The notes beneath the pieces were generated by a model, which did no database searches, was not told where the DNA came from, and worked only from the letters and a program-made list of their open reading frames with translations. From NCBI GenBank assembly GCA_963712055.1, contig CAVQGN010000003.1:434001-498000 (forward strand): a stretch of 64,000 nt of DNA, written 5' to 3'. This stretch comes from JAHBVL01 sp963712055. GTDB lineage: Bacteria > Chloroflexota > Chloroflexia > Thermomicrobiales > UBA6265. Below are positions 8,934 to 17,821 of this stretch, piece after piece (the first letter of the stretch is position 1; each line of letters begins with the position of its first letter). The translations under genes and the position numbers were made by a program.

Positions 8934-10079
8934 CTAAGCGGTGAGAAACGATAGGGAGAATTGCATGATCGAGAGATTGGTGGAAACTGGCGACGCCGTG
9001 TTCGTCCAGGCGATCACGATCGTATCCGTATCGAGATTGTAGAACGTGTGCGAATAGAATCCCAGGGTCTGACCGCCATGACCCCAGACATTTCCGCCGA
9101 AGTCGATAATCCCGAGACCGTAGTACGCGAGCAGCGCCGGAGCTGCCACTGTTTCCTGCATCATCGCCAGCGTTGCCGGATCGGTGAAGAGCTCTCCTTT
9201 GAAAAGCGCCCGCATGAAAACAGCCATGTCTTCGAGACTGGACACGACCGCACCAGCCGCCGCGCCCTGGGTAAGATTCCAGTCCGAGGTGTCGAAATCG
9301 AACGGATACTGGTAGTAGCCGCGGGTGGGATCCTGCCAGACTCCATCGGAGTAGTAGGAAGCATCCATTCCGAGCGGTTCGAAGATTCGGGTCTGGATGT
9401 TCTCCGAGTATGACAGGCCGGTTACCTCTTCGATCAGCAACCCCAGAATAAAGTAGCCCGTGTTCGTGTAGTGCCATTGGTCTTCATCGCCAGGCCCGAA
9501 ATACGCATTTCCTCCCCGATACATGCCTGAGTAGGCAACGGCTTGGTCCATCGTCCACGCCTGCGTCAAAGCATCGGTGCTCTGGTTCAAGTGCCAGTCG
9601 ACGAAGATGGAAGCAGCCATGTCTTCGACAACGTCGTAGAGCCCAGATGTGTGGTTCAAGAGCATCCGGATCGTAATGAAATCACCACCCGGAAACTGTC
9701 CGGCCACCTCCGGAAGATAATCGACAAGCAGACCGTCGACATCGACCAGGCCTTCTTCCTGGAGCTGCATCACCATCGCGGCCGTCATCATCTTGGTGTT
9801 GCTGCCAATCTGGAAGTCAGCGGTGGGGTCGATTGGTTCGTTGGTTTCGAGGTTTGCAACACCTGCCGATTCCCACATCTGCTGGTTCGGTCCATCGATG
9901 AAAACAACCACCCCAGGCATGAATCCCTGTTCCGCATCGGAGAGAATCACATCAACATATTCTCGCGTCTCGGCCGAAACATTGGATGGCACTGGCGTAG
10001 CGTCCTGAGCCACCACTGCCATTTGCCCGAAAAGAAGTATCGCCAACATCGTGGCGAAAAGCACTCGAACAGGTTTCAT
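8934..10079 (-). CDS. Secreted beta-lactamase-family serine hydrolase
   Basis: The 381-aa product is a class C beta-lactamase-like serine hydrolase (PF00144) of the D-aminopeptidase/esterase type. It has a signal peptide (residues 1-24, cleavage after VVAQ or nearby). Motifs are S93-N-T-K96 in FQIGSNTKM, Y-T-N in HYTNTGYFILG, and HGG in WGHGGQTLGF. The start is fixed by GGAGGA 6 nt upstream of ATG 10079. The substrate cannot be told from sequence: peptides, esters and lactams are all possible. It stands alone between terminators at 8872 and 10268. Confidence 0.9.
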   Translation of the reverse strand: MKPVRVLFATMLAILLFGQMAVVAQDATPVPSNVSAETREYVDVILSDAEQGFMPGVVVFIDGPNQQMWESAGVANLETNEPIDPTADFQIGSNTKMMTAAMVMQLQEEGLVDVDGLLVDYLPEVAGQFPGGDFITIRMLLNHTSGLYDVVEDMAASIFVDWHLNQSTDALTQAWTMDQAVAYSGMYRGGNAYFGPGDEDQWHYTNTGYFILGLLIEEVTGLSYSENIQTRIFEPLGMDASYYSDGVWQDPTRGYYQYPFDFDTSDWNLTQGAAAGAVVSSLEDMAVFMRALFKGELFTDPATLAMMQETVAAPALLAYYGLGIIDFGGNVWGHGGQTLGFYSHTFYNLDTDTIVIAWTNTASPVSTNLSIMQFSLSFLTA

Positions 10080-10267
10080 CGGTCCTCCTCTATGCACTTG
10101 AATACATGCTAAACACCAGCGCTACCACTGTACCGTATCACTCCACGCCTTGGTAAAGTCGTGATACACGAAGCACGGCAATCCCTCCTCTCCCGCGCCA
10201 CTGGCTTGCCAATGATGACCTCTGAAACCACAAGATGGGTTGGACAGCCATTGCTGGAGAACCAACA

Positions 10268-10299
10268 AGAAGGGTGGTCACAATCTCGACCACCCTTCT
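10268..10299 (-). terminator. Terminator after the helical Tat-signal protein gene
   Basis: A perfect 12-bp stem (AGAAGGGTGGTC at 10268-10279 with 10288-10299) closes an 8-nt loop. Read on the minus strand it is followed by TTGTTGG. It ends the transcript of the gene at 10340. The rest of 10080-10267 holds only the upstream region of the serine hydrolase gene. Confidence 0.7.
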
Positions 10300-10339
10300 C
10301 GCTGCGATTGATCTTCCTCTCTTCGTCGGGTCTTGCTCC

Positions 10340-10792
10340 CTAGAACTTGTCGATCAGGTGATCCATCGCGTTGTGGATCTTGCGAGAAGCTGAGCGAAGA
10401 TCGTTCCAGACCGAGTCGGCCGAGTGTCCGACGAAGTGCAGTGCTTTGTCGATCTCGTGATCGGCTTCATGCATCAGGTGCTGGATCTCTCGATAAGCAC
10501 GCTTGGCATCGCCCTCGGCAGCGCCTTCGGCGCCCTCGAACTTCTCCTCGGCTTCAGCGACGATCTCCTTCAAGCGATCGTAGATCGCTTGTGTTTCGCT
10601 CGTAACATCGCCCTCGATCGTCTCAAGCAGTGTTTTCTTCTCGTCGATCGCCGCCTGCGTGTCGGCTTTTTCCTGCTCGATGTCAGCTTGTGCTGAGGTT
10701 AGTCGGGGAGCACCTATCCCTACGGCCGCCAGGGCGAGTCCCAACCCAGCGCTCGTTTTGACAATCTCTCGTCGCCCAATTTGCTCCGTCAT
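10340..10792 (-). CDS. Exported helical protein with Tat-like signal
   Basis: The 150-aa product starts with a twin-arginine-like signal (IGRREIVKTSAGLG, then a hydrophobic Ala/Gly segment ending near TSAQA). A highly charged, all-helical mature part follows, rich in Glu, Lys and Ala with heptad character (EQEKADTQAAIDEKKTLL and onward). It resembles secreted four-helix-bundle or coiled-coil proteins, but no family is assigned. The start at 10792 has AAGGAGAG upstream. It diverges from the XRE regulator gene. Confidence 0.7.
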   Translation of the reverse strand: MTEQIGRREIVKTSAGLGLALAAVGIGAPRLTSAQADIEQEKADTQAAIDEKKTLLETIEGDVTSETQAIYDRLKEIVAEAEEKFEGAEGAAEGDAKRAYREIQHLMHEADHEIDKALHFVGHSADSVWNDLRSASRKIHNAMDHLIDKF

Positions 10793-10914
10793 CTTCCACC
10801 ACTCTCCTTCTTCAGAAACGGCCGTCGTCGCGGACCGTTCCGCAAACACAGGGTGTTAGCAACACATCGTGCCACCGAACATCCGGGTATTATATCGCGA
10901 CACTACACGATACA

Positions 10915-10928
10915 GTGTGTTTACACAC
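10915..10928. promoter_or_regulatory. Candidate operator in the XRE gene leader
   Basis: GTGTG-TTTA-CACAC is a perfect inverted repeat with 5-bp arms, lying in the divergent region between the exported helical protein and the XRE regulator. It is a plausible autoregulatory site but short enough to occur by chance. Confidence 0.3.
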
Positions 10929-11090
10929 AACCATCTGGGACTGACGCTATTTTCTGGATATCGAGATGCGAAGAGATCGAAGCCGCCCATATTCAGGGTT
11001 CGGCCCACAGTGATGATCGACGCGTATACTCAATTCACTGCTGTCCAGCGGAACGCCGGGGTGACGTGCGTCCTCGCAACGGGCAGGCTA

Positions 11091-11549
11091 ATGGTGAGCG
11101 TTATCCTCTTGGACCAACACACGGAACCACGTTTGAACGATCTGGCGGACTACATTCGAACGATCCGGAAGCAACGAGGCTACTCGCTCTCCGAACTCGC
11201 CTGTCGCTCTGGACTTTCGAAATCCGAACTCTCGTCAATTGAAAACCGGCGTATCAAGGTCCCCGGTGTCGAGAAAAGACGGTCCCTGGCACGGGCGTTG
11301 GGCGTGTCGCACATGGATATTCTCATCGCCGCCGGCGAACTCGATCCGGCTGAGATCCCGATTGAGGGCAGACCGGTCGAGCCCTTCGTGCCTGGTGATC
11401 CGAGGCGAGCGCTCTACAACCGGATGCTGGACGTCCACTGGACTGATACCCGCCTTATTTCGATCATCGATCAACTCGATCGGATGCTCGAACTCGATCG
11501 CGGCCACACCCCACAAGTGCTCCTCGCCAAAATGATCGAAGAGGATTAG
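11091..11549 (+). CDS. XRE-family transcriptional regulator
   Basis: The product is about 152 aa if translation starts at ATG 11091. A Cro/CI-type helix-turn-helix lies at residues 13-65: LADYIRTIRKQRGYSLSELA, then CRSGLSKSELSSIENRR and a LARALGVSHMDIL end. The roughly 85-residue C-terminal part ends with ISIIDQLDRMLEL and has no recognised ligand domain. Longer in-frame starts exist (ATG 11013, and an upstream start at 10869), but the extra residues look non-coding. Target genes are unknown. The 3' end overlaps the convergent small gene by 4 bp. Confidence 0.8.
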   Translation: MVSVILLDQHTEPRLNDLADYIRTIRKQRGYSLSELACRSGLSKSELSSIENRRIKVPGVEKRRSLARALGVSHMDILIAAGELDPAEIPIEGRPVEPFVPGDPRRALYNRMLDVHWTDTRLISIIDQLDRMLELDRGHTPQVLLAKMIEED

Positions 11550-11809
11550 TCGATCCCGATATCCTGGCGAGTGAGACCAAACCATCTCAGTGTGTTGTCG
11601 ACTCGCTCTTCACGCACGAAATCGCCCGAAAGCGGATACGTTTTCGTCACCCGCCACTCGTTCTCGCCGAGTTGGCCACCCCGGACAGTCATGTTTTCAT
11701 CGTCCCACTCGTAACGGACCCGAACAGCGGCTTCGCGGGGTGGTTGCCCTTCGACCCGGATTTCAGCCATTCCAGAAATCTCTACCTCGACCTTGAGTTT
11801 CTTTTCCAT
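11546..11809 (-). CDS. Small beta-rich hypothetical protein
   Basis: The 87-aa product, MEKKLKVEVEISGMAEIR onward, alternates hydrophobic and charged residues as in a beta sandwich. It has RVRYEWDDENMTVRGG in the middle and an amphipathic end (DNTLRWFGLTRQD). No signal peptide or family is recognised. ATG 11809 is preferred over the adjacent TTG 11812. Codon use matches its neighbours, which is the main support. Confidence 0.5.
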   Translation of the reverse strand: MEKKLKVEVEISGMAEIRVEGQPPREAAVRVRYEWDDENMTVRGGQLGENEWRVTKTYPLSGDFVREERVDNTLRWFGLTRQDIGID

Positions 11810-11985
11810 CAAGCCAATTCTGCCTTTCGCTCGCGCTGATCACTCTCACTCCAGTTTGGCAGCGCATCAAACAGGAAGCCGCCGGGCGCAAGAATTCACT
11901 GCTCCATGCCGGGGGAGAATCAGATTCACGCTACACTGATTTTCCTGCCCTACCCCGGAGAACTTCGGCAGGTTCTTTCCATAGT

Positions 11986-14136
11986 ATGGCGCGAGAGCGG
12001 CTTCCGTTGATGAATTCATTCCGAGCGCGTCTGTCCAGATGGAGCAAGATCTTCCTCATTGCGCTGTTCGTGATGACTCCCGTGCTGGTGATCGTCGCCG
12101 GGTTACTCGACAGCTTCTCGGTGGGAGGACTCGGTGGAGCGATCGCCCTGGCCATCACGTTCAGCATCATGTCTACGCTGGTCTACCCCCTGACCTTCCG
12201 ACTCTCGTTTCGATTTCGACCGGTGATCTACCTGCTGATCACCTTTCTACTCGCGATCCTTGCTTTTCGACTGTCAGTATTCATCGTCGAAGAACTTGGA
12301 TTCACGGATGTTCGGGTCGGCGGCAACTGGACGGTGGTCGCCGTGGTCGCTTGCCTGCTCCTGGCGCAATCCTTCGCCGAAGCCATCCGTGCTTCGTCAG
12401 ACGACCTCGGCTACTACGACGCGATCGCGAAGGGTCTGGGCCAGAACCAGAAAGCCGTCGAACCTGCGAGCGAACCCGGAATCCTCTTTCTCGAGATCGA
12501 CGGACTCGCGCTGCCGATCCTGCGCGAAGCCATGGCCCAGGGTCGTACACCGACGCTCAAGCGATGGCTCGAAGACGGGAGCCATACGCTGTCGGCATGG
12601 GAGCCCGATCTCTCCTCGCAAACGTCAGCGAGCCAGGCCGGCATTCTCCTGGGAAGCAACCATGACATCCCGGCTTTCCGCTGGTGGGACAAAGCGTCGG
12701 GCAAAGCCATGGTCTCGAGCGGATCGGATACCGCCGAACTCCTCGAGGCTCGGCTTTCCGATGGTCACGGGCTCCTCGTTGGCGGTGGCAGTCGCTGGAA
12801 CGTCTTCAGTGGCGATGCCACCAACGCAATCGCGACCTTCAGCACGGTGAGACACCGGGATCTCCTCACCACGGCTGGATCGATGGCCTACGTCTCCAAC
12901 CCGATCGCACTTTCTCGCACGAGCGGTCTCTTCCTGGCTGAGATCGTTCGCGAGCTCTGGCAGGCATGGAGACAGAGGCGCCAAAACATCGAACCCCGTA
13001 TTCATCGCGGAGCCAAGTACTCGCTCGTCAGGGCGGCGACGACCACGTCGATGCAGGAAGCCAGTTTCTTCATGCTCATTTCTGACATGATGGCCGGTAT
13101 CCCAGTTGTCTACAACACCTTTTTTGCCTATGACGAAGTCGCCCACCACTCCGGACCGCACAGCCAGGATGCGATCAAGGTTCTCGGCAAGCTCGACGAG
13201 GGTTTCGCGAGACTCGAATCCGCAGCTTCCTATGCAAACCGTCCTTATCGTTTCGTCGTCCTCTCCGATCATGGCCAGAGCCAGGGTCTGCCGTTCGAGA
13301 AACGCTATGGCACTTCGCTCCGCGACCTCGTCCTCGAACTGATCGGAAGGGATGTCACGTTCGTAGAGTTCGAGGATCGCTCCGAGTCGATGGGAAACAT
13401 CCAGATCGCCATCGAGCAGTTGCTCGCCAGGGACTCCCGCAAGGCTCGCGTGGCCCAGATGGTGGGGGTCGGAGCGGGAGCATCCGATTCCGACGACATC
13501 GCGCTCGAATCGACCAGCGACCAGGATATCGCGGTCATGGCATCCGGCAATCTCGGATTGATCTCCTTCACGTCGGTACCCACGCGCGTGCCACTCGAGG
13601 AGATCGAGTCGGATCTTCCAGGTTTGATCGATGGGTTGGCTCGCCACCCGGGGATTGGTTTCGTGATGGTCCATGCTCGCGAAGACGATGAGGCTGTCGT
13701 CATTGGACCCAGGGGGCGACGCTACCTGAGAGAGGACCGACTGATCGGCGAAGATCCACTCTCGGTATACGGGCCCACCGCCCGTGCCCACCTGCTCCGG
13801 ACCGACTCATTTTCGAATGCGCCAGATATCCTCGTAATGAGCCGCTTCAATCCAGTCACGGGTGAAACATCGGCATTCGAGGACCTTGTCGGCAATCATG
13901 GCGGTCTGGGTGGCCCACAACAGGAGCCGTTTGTTCTCCATCCTGTTGACTTCCCGTATCCGACTGAGACGGTTGTGGGCGCGGCCACACTCCACCAGAT
14001 TCTCAAATCCTGGGTCCGAAATTCCCAACCTGGCCGGTTCGTTAGTCCGCCCAATGGGCCAGTAGCAATCCCTGTTACTCCTGGAAACGCAACAGAGCAA
14101 TCGCCCGGCTCCCTCAGTGCTACGCTTGATCGATGA
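11986..14136 (+). CDS. Membrane-anchored alkaline-phosphatase-superfamily protein with holin-like N-terminus
   Basis: The 716-aa product has four to five N-terminal membrane helices (about residues 20-130), of the kind often annotated as a phage-holin-like domain. A large type I phosphodiesterase/alkaline phosphatase superfamily domain follows from about residue 165. Metal-ligand motifs of the superfamily are visible: LFLEIDGLA (Asp), SSQTSASQAGIL (Thr/Ser nucleophile region), FFAYDEVAHHSG (Asp and His), LSDHGQSQG (Asp-His) and NHGGLGG (His). It is therefore probably a membrane-tethered hydrolase of phosphodiesters or pyrophosphates, acting outside or at the membrane. The start could also be ATG 12010. 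The downstream gene at 14195 is likely in the same operon. Confidence 0.8.
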   Translation: MARERLPLMNSFRARLSRWSKIFLIALFVMTPVLVIVAGLLDSFSVGGLGGAIALAITFSIMSTLVYPLTFRLSFRFRPVIYLLITFLLAILAFRLSVFIVEELGFTDVRVGGNWTVVAVVACLLLAQSFAEAIRASSDDLGYYDAIAKGLGQNQKAVEPASEPGILFLEIDGLALPILREAMAQGRTPTLKRWLEDGSHTLSAWEPDLSSQTSASQAGILLGSNHDIPAFRWWDKASGKAMVSSGSDTAELLEARLSDGHGLLVGGGSRWNVFSGDATNAIATFSTVRHRDLLTTAGSMAYVSNPIALSRTSGLFLAEIVRELWQAWRQRRQNIEPRIHRGAKYSLVRAATTTSMQEASFFMLISDMMAGIPVVYNTFFAYDEVAHHSGPHSQDAIKVLGKLDEGFARLESAASYANRPYRFVVLSDHGQSQGLPFEKRYGTSLRDLVLELIGRDVTFVEFEDRSESMGNIQIAIEQLLARDSRKARVAQMVGVGAGASDSDDIALESTSDQDIAVMASGNLGLISFTSVPTRVPLEEIESDLPGLIDGLARHPGIGFVMVHAREDDEAVVIGPRGRRYLREDRLIGEDPLSVYGPTARAHLLRTDSFSNAPDILVMSRFNPVTGETSAFEDLVGNHGGLGGPQQEPFVLHPVDFPYPTETVVGAATLHQILKSWVRNSQPGRFVSPPNGPVAIPVTPGNATEQSPGSLSATLDR

Positions 14137-14194
14137 TCCGGAACCACGGGCGACATCCACGTTTGCAATCAGGATGGATAGACGGAGTAGAGCC

Positions 14195-16180
14195 ATGATG
14201 AGATCCCGGCGATTGGGAACCCTGGCGAGAGTCAGGCTGGCCATTGTGGTGGTGGTGCTGATCACGGTGGGATGGACCTCAGTCGCTCCGCTACCTCATT
14301 CCGCTTCGGCGCAAAACGATACGCCCGAGATCGAACTTGTGCGGAAATACGCACCGATTGTCTACGTCAAGGAACAACCGAGCGAGTGCAGCTCCACGGG
14401 CGAACCGTATCTTCCTGTTTCTGTCGACGCCATATTCGATGATCCGGATGTCACCGTGCGCAGAATCAAGACGGGCGACGAACCGGAAGATCCCGTGGTG
14501 CAGACTGCGCCCAACGCACAGTCGCTCGCCGGACTGGATGAGAATCACTATCTCGATCTTCCCGGGAATCCGCGCAACCCCCAGTGTGATTACGAAGAGT
14601 GGTTCCGTCTTCGCTCAGCGGAAAAGGGGATCGAGCCGCTGCTCTACGCTCGAATCGCGACCGAGGAAGGTCGACCGGGAGAGCTGGCGCTCCAGTACTG
14701 GCACTACTGGGTTTTCGATGATTTCAACAACACGCACGAATCCGACTGGGAAATGGTCCAGCTCAACTTCGCCGCCGATAACGCAGCCGAAGCGCTGACG
14801 ATGGACCCTTCCCTGGTCGCATTCGCTCAGCACGGTGGCGGCGAATCTGCAGAATGGGACGACGAGAAACTCCAACGGGAAGGTGACCGGATCCTGATCT
14901 TTCCGGCTGCCGGTTCCCATGCGACCTACTACCAGGAAGCACTCTGGATTGGCTGGGGCGCCAACGGGTCCGGATTCGGGTGCGACGATATTCGTGAACC
15001 GATCGTCCGGCTCAGCCCGGACATTGCCTTGATTCCCGATGAGATCACTCCGGACGGGGATTTTGCATGGCTTCTTTTCGAGGGGCGTTGGGGAGAACGG
15101 CAGAACTGGGAATTCAACGGTCCCAAGGGCCCGAACCAGGGCGCGAAGTGGACGACTCCGATCAGCTGGACCGACGATATCCGCACCGACAGCTTGGCGG
15201 TTCCGTCGCATTCGACGGTCGGTCCCGGCCCGTCCGGGATTTTCTGTTCCATCTCTGGCACGGCTGGTTCACTGATGACCTTTTTTCCGGTTTTCCCGGA
15301 GCTTGTGGCCTTGGTCCCGATCTTGATCCTGATCCTCCTGGCGGCCTTTCTGGCTCTCGGCTGGCGATATATCACGAAAGGAACCGCACTCTACTTCCGC
15401 TATCTACCACCATTCCTGGTGTCCTCGATGCTCCTGTTCTTCATCAGTTCAGTCGGCGCTTCTCTCGACGACGCGTTCCAGGGTTGGGTGCCAGATCGAA
15501 ATCCTGGAGGTGTGACCGGATTCGGGGCACTCTTCGAATCGGGCCTTGGAATCGGGTTGCAGGGAATCCAGCAACTGCTCGTCTACGCGCTGGTTGCACC
15601 CGCCATCATTTACCTGACTCGAGACATCCTGCGGGATGATGATATCGGCGTGCGGGAATCGTGGCGGTTCGCTCTCGGAAGGTTTCCCAGGACGCTCCTG
15701 GCCGTGATCCTGCCACTTCTGCTCACCGGGATCATGATGGCCACGGTGATCCTGGCACCACTTGCTATCTACAAGGGCGTGCAATGGCTCTTCACTCCCC
15801 ATGCGGTGATCATCAGTGACGCGGATTGGCGCCAGGCACGCCATGTCAGCAAGCGAATCGTCCGGAAGCACTGGATCCGATCGCTCGGTATAGCCGCCGC
15901 GATCACGATCTTTTCCGGTGTACCCGGCCCACTCGTTGGTACAGCGGCATTGGCGCTTTTCAATGTCTCGATGGATGTTGCTGACCTCATCTCCACCGCG
16001 ATCTACCTGATCGCGTACCCAATCGCAATCTCCGCCTCGACGCTCTACTATCTGACCCTTGGCGGCCGGGCCACAGCAGATGAGATCCTGGCAGCGCCCA
16101 AGGATGAAGAACTGTCCCAGTGGGCCGATGCCGAGGAGGAACCAGAATCACCTGGAGCTGCGTCCCCGGCACTCGCCTGA
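14195..16180 (+). CDS. Vps62-like extracellular domain with C-terminal membrane domain
   Basis: The 661-aa product has a signal peptide (residues 1-42, after a basic MMRSRRLG start). An extracellular domain of about 320 residues follows, resembling Vps62/DUF946 proteins: ELVRKYAPIVYV, then YWHYWVFDDFNN and HESDWEMVQL, LVAFAQHGGGE and FPAAGSHATYY. Six or so membrane helices fill the C-terminal half, with a cytoplasmic acidic tail. The role of the Vps62 fold in bacteria is not established. ATG 14195 is chosen because GGAG lies 8 nt upstream and an earlier in-frame start (14117) would overlap the previous gene. It probably forms an operon with the phosphodiesterase-like gene. Confidence 0.75.
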   Translation: MMRSRRLGTLARVRLAIVVVVLITVGWTSVAPLPHSASAQNDTPEIELVRKYAPIVYVKEQPSECSSTGEPYLPVSVDAIFDDPDVTVRRIKTGDEPEDPVVQTAPNAQSLAGLDENHYLDLPGNPRNPQCDYEEWFRLRSAEKGIEPLLYARIATEEGRPGELALQYWHYWVFDDFNNTHESDWEMVQLNFAADNAAEALTMDPSLVAFAQHGGGESAEWDDEKLQREGDRILIFPAAGSHATYYQEALWIGWGANGSGFGCDDIREPIVRLSPDIALIPDEITPDGDFAWLLFEGRWGERQNWEFNGPKGPNQGAKWTTPISWTDDIRTDSLAVPSHSTVGPGPSGIFCSISGTAGSLMTFFPVFPELVALVPILILILLAAFLALGWRYITKGTALYFRYLPPFLVSSMLLFFISSVGASLDDAFQGWVPDRNPGGVTGFGALFESGLGIGLQGIQQLLVYALVAPAIIYLTRDILRDDDIGVRESWRFALGRFPRTLLAVILPLLLTGIMMATVILAPLAIYKGVQWLFTPHAVIISDADWRQARHVSKRIVRKHWIRSLGIAAAITIFSGVPGPLVGTAALALFNVSMDVADLISTAIYLIAYPIAISASTLYYLTLGGRATADEILAAPKDEELSQWADAEEEPESPGAASPALA

Positions 16181-16304
16181 CGGTTTATGCGGCTCCTGGC
16201 CTTTTCGCCAAGCCAGGGCCAGAACCAGAAGAGAATGGAGAATCGGTACTACGGATGATTCGACGAGATCAGTTTCTGACTTCCGGTAGAAAGCTCATCC
16301 GGCG

Positions 16305-16919
16305 ATGATCCAGAGCTTTCCGTTGCACGCCGCCGCCGAAACGGGAGATCTCGATTCACTCGCTCGTTTGATCCAGAGTGACATTGCGGTCAATTCCCGC
16401 GATGAGCGAGGCAGAACACCATTGATGGCGGCGACCCACGGCAATCAGCCGGAAGCGTTTCGAATGCTCCTCGAGGTCGGCGCAGATGTCGATCTTCAGG
16501 ACGACCTCCAGGACAACCCATTTCTCTACGCCGGCGCCGAGGGACTCTTGGAGATCCTGGTCCTGGCCAACGAGGCTGGCGCCGATCCAACGTTGACCAA
16601 TCGGTACGGCGGGGTCGCGATCATTCCGGCGTCCGAGCGGGGTCATGTCGAAATCGTCCGCTATCTCCTCGAGGAGACGGAAATCGACGTCAACCATGTC
16701 AATCGCCTCGGCTGGACCGCTCTCATGGAAGCCGTAGTGCTGTCAGACGGCGGTCCGAGACACCAGGAGATCGTCCGACTCCTCCTCGCGCACGGCGCCA
16801 ATCCAACGATTGCCGACTTCGATGGCGTCACGCCGCTGACGCACGCTCGCAACCGCGGTTTCGACCTCATCGCCCAGATGCTGGCGCAGGCCGAAAGCAC
16901 GCGTCCGCTCGACTCGTGA
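16305..16919 (+). CDS. Ankyrin repeat protein
   Basis: The 204-aa product is made almost wholly of ankyrin repeats: FPLHAAAETGDLDSLARLI, then GRTPLMAATHGNQPEAFRML, GGVAIIPASERGHVEIVRYL, GWTALMEAV with VRLLLAHGANP, and GVTPLTHARNRGFDLIAQML. There is no signal peptide or membrane helix, so it is probably a cytoplasmic protein-binding module. The partner is unknown. The gene follows the membrane-protein pair by about 125 bp on the same strand. Confidence 0.88.
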   Translation: MIQSFPLHAAAETGDLDSLARLIQSDIAVNSRDERGRTPLMAATHGNQPEAFRMLLEVGADVDLQDDLQDNPFLYAGAEGLLEILVLANEAGADPTLTNRYGGVAIIPASERGHVEIVRYLLEETEIDVNHVNRLGWTALMEAVVLSDGGPRHQEIVRLLLAHGANPTIADFDGVTPLTHARNRGFDLIAQMLAQAESTRPLDS

Positions 16920-16956
16920 TCGGGTCTTGCTGGACGCAGATGAGCCGTGCCAGCGG

Positions 16957-16985
16957 TTGACAAAAAAGAACACATGTTCTATCAT
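16957..16985 (+). promoter_or_regulatory. Strong sigma-70-type promoter with LexA-type (SOS) box in the spacer
   Basis: TTGACA at 16957-16962 and TATCAT at 16980-16985 are separated by exactly 17 nt. The spacer contains GAACACATGTTC at 16968-16979, which fits the GAAC-N4-GTTC box bound by LexA/DinR in Gram-positive-type SOS systems, flanked by A and T as in symmetrical sites. A repressor here would block RNA polymerase. No protein-coding gene follows within 800 bp. Confidence 0.65.
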
Positions 16986-16991
16986 CTACGT

Positions 16992-17131
16992 CACACGATC
17001 CCAGCGGACAGGTCTGCGGACGGCGCAGCCATTAAACCTGTCCGGGCTGGTTACCCGTCATCCACACTCGGCGCCGAATCCCGGAATTCCCCAATCGATC
17101 CTGTAGGGTCAGACCCCCGTGTCTGACCTTT
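16992..17131 (+). ncRNA. Candidate structured small RNA behind the SOS-type promoter
   Basis: A transcript starting about 7 nt after the -10 would first form a hairpin at 17006-17043. Its outer stem is 8 bp (GGACAGGT with ACCTGTCC), its inner stem 5 bp (CTGCG with CGCAG), with a 5-nt loop and a 7-nt bulge. It would end near a second hairpin at 17107-17128 (GGTCAGAC, loop CCCCGT, GTCTGACC) followed by TTT. No ORF fits this stretch. The second hairpin also resembles repeated intergenic palindromes, so the RNA is a hypothesis. Confidence 0.35.
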
Positions 17132-17231
17132 CCAATTGGGGGCCTTCGTCTTGGTCGATTCCGCCGCTCGTCACAAACCCGTAGCCGCCGGTCCTGCGCC
17201 GGTGAACTACCAACACAGAAAGGAGCATGCA

Positions 17232-17604
17232 AAACCACCATCAGTCCGCAGGACTTCGGCCTGTCAGCGCTGGGTTTCAACCCGGCGCGATCATCATGTC
17301 GCACCGCTCTCCAGCCACCATCAGTCCGCAGGACTTCAGCCTGTCAGCGCTGGGTTTCAACCCGGCGCGATCATCATGTCGCACCGCTCTCCAGCCACCC
17401 TCAGTCCGCAGGACTTCAGCCTGTCAGCGCTGGGTTTCAACCCGGCGCGATCATCACGTCGCACCGCTCTCCAGCCACCATCAGTCCGCAGGACTTCGGC
17501 CTGTCAGCGCTGGGTTTCAACCCGGCGCGATCATCATGTCGCACCGCTCTCCAGCCACCATCAGTCCGCAGGACTTCAGCCTGTCAGCGCTGGGTTTCAA
17601 CCCG
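17232..17604. repeat. 80-bp tandem repeat, four full copies plus a partial fifth
   Basis: The core TCAGTCCGCAGGACTTC begins at 17241, 17321, 17401, 17481 and 17561, an exact 80-bp period. Copies differ by only a few bases (for example A/G in TTCAGCC/TTCGGCC). The fifth copy stops after TTTCAACCCG at about 17604. Each unit holds three short palindromes in a row: AGTCC-GCA-GGACT, CAGCGCTG and GGGTT-TC-AACCC. Because 80 is not a multiple of 3 the reading frame rotates, so the ORFs that run through it are not credible proteins. The rest of 16920-17821 holds the promoter and hairpins described separately. Confidence 0.92.
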
Positions 17605-17821
17605 TCACGTCGGAAGCGATTCAAATCGGGCCACCACCATCCTTTGATGAGCACGCAGTGACCGCTAAATCCCGGATTTTCCCACGAACTGCTATCGTTA
17701 GGTAGCCTAAAATCAGATTGCGACCGATTATGCGTCAGACAATCTGAATCCATTCTGGGCAGATACGAGTGGTGTCGCTTGGGGCGCCAGTTCAGGAGAG
17801 GTGAGGCAAGGGGGCCAAGGG

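Noticed and set aside
10869..11090. N-terminal extension of the XRE regulator
   Set aside because: Residues before ATG 11091 have no family similarity and include the putative promoter and operator.
17136..17705. Long ORFs in two plus-strand frames and one minus-strand frame through the tandem repeat
   Set aside because: They exist only because the 80-bp unit lacks stops in several frames; the period is not a multiple of 3 and no ribosome binding site or family match supports them.
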